From the NCBI GenBank assembly GCA_051306415.1, contig JBPPNE010000351.1:1-5984 (forward strand): a DNA stretch of 5,984 nt. Reading direction: 5' to 3'. Shown here piece by piece: positions 5,956 through 5,984 of the stretch; position 1 is the first letter of the stretch, and each line of letters begins with the position of its first letter. The notes beneath the pieces were generated by a model that made no database searches, was not told the DNA's origin, and saw nothing but the letters and a program-made list of their open reading frames with translations. Both the position numbers and the translations under genes were made by a program. Source of the DNA: CBDDRG01 sp051306415. GTDB lineage: Bacteria; Pseudomonadota; Gammaproteobacteria; Pseudomonadales; Porticoccaceae.

Positions 5956-5984
5956 CGTTGGTTACAAACCCACATCGTCCAACG
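5956..5984. repeat. Inverted repeat at the window edge
   Basis: CGTTGG at 5956-5961 and CCAACG at 5979-5984 form a 6-bp stem around 17 nt. The right arm is the last thing in the window, so whether a T-run, a second repeat or a gene follows cannot be seen. Confidence 0.5.

Larger units (their letters stand above)
5636..5984. other. AT-richer tail without a recognised gene
   Basis: After the hairpin, these 349 bases become visibly less GC-rich than the genes, especially from about 5780. Apart from the 44-codon ORF at 5784 and the edge inverted repeat, no recognisable gene, tRNA or complete mobile element is seen. The composition shift could mark acquired DNA or simply an intergenic region before a gene beyond the window. 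Confidence 0.6.

Noticed and set aside
5977..5984. Start of an integron attC site (GTCCAAC fits RYYYAAC)
   Set aside because: A seven-base degenerate match occurs often by chance; the partner GTTRRRY end and the internal stem are not in the window.
1..5984. tRNA or rRNA genes, CRISPR array, complete insertion sequence
   Set aside because: No cloverleaf-like segment, no regularly spaced repeats with unique spacers, and no transposase or integrase motifs were found.

Overview
This window is a GC-rich stretch of bacterial chromosome, with most codons ending in G or C. It probably comes from a gammaproteobacterium. The main evidence is a bifunctional MnmC with both domains fused, an arrangement typical of Gammaproteobacteria and some relatives. 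A LysR-type regulator and catabolic-looking amidohydrolases fit the same picture. No genus can be named from the sequence alone. All supported genes are on the + strand.

Layout: (1) positions 1-201 hold the last 66 codons of a LysR-type regulator that starts before the window. (2) Positions 198-2333 encode MnmC, whose ATG overlaps the LysR stop as ATGA. (3) Positions 2334-2706 are a gene-free stretch with a candidate promoter, an operator-like dyad sitting on its -10 box, a GC-rich inverted repeat and a short direct repeat. (4) Positions 2707-3819 encode an amidohydrolase-2 family enzyme of unknown substrate. (5) Positions 3820-3952 carry two strong hairpins, the second looking like an intrinsic terminator. 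(6) Positions 3953-5635 encode an N-acyl-D-amino-acid deacylase-like amidohydrolase. (7) Positions 5636-5984 are a more AT-rich tail with a hairpin at the preceding stop, a 44-codon ORF behind a very good ribosome binding site, and an inverted repeat at the window edge.

How the genes relate: MnmC is a housekeeping tRNA wobble-modification enzyme, and its link to the LysR gene is probably only positional, through translational coupling. The two amidohydrolases lie in tandem in the same orientation and may serve one catabolic route. The hairpins between them suggest that expression of the second is attenuated or partly independent. Neither substrate can be read from the sequence.

No convincing new multi-gene system was found. 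The points most worth a second look are the deacylase-like protein, which seems to lack the two histidines that bind the tight zinc in D-aminoacylase, the small ORF at 5784, the dyad/promoter overlap at 2465-2500, and the in-frame repeats in the MnmC linker.
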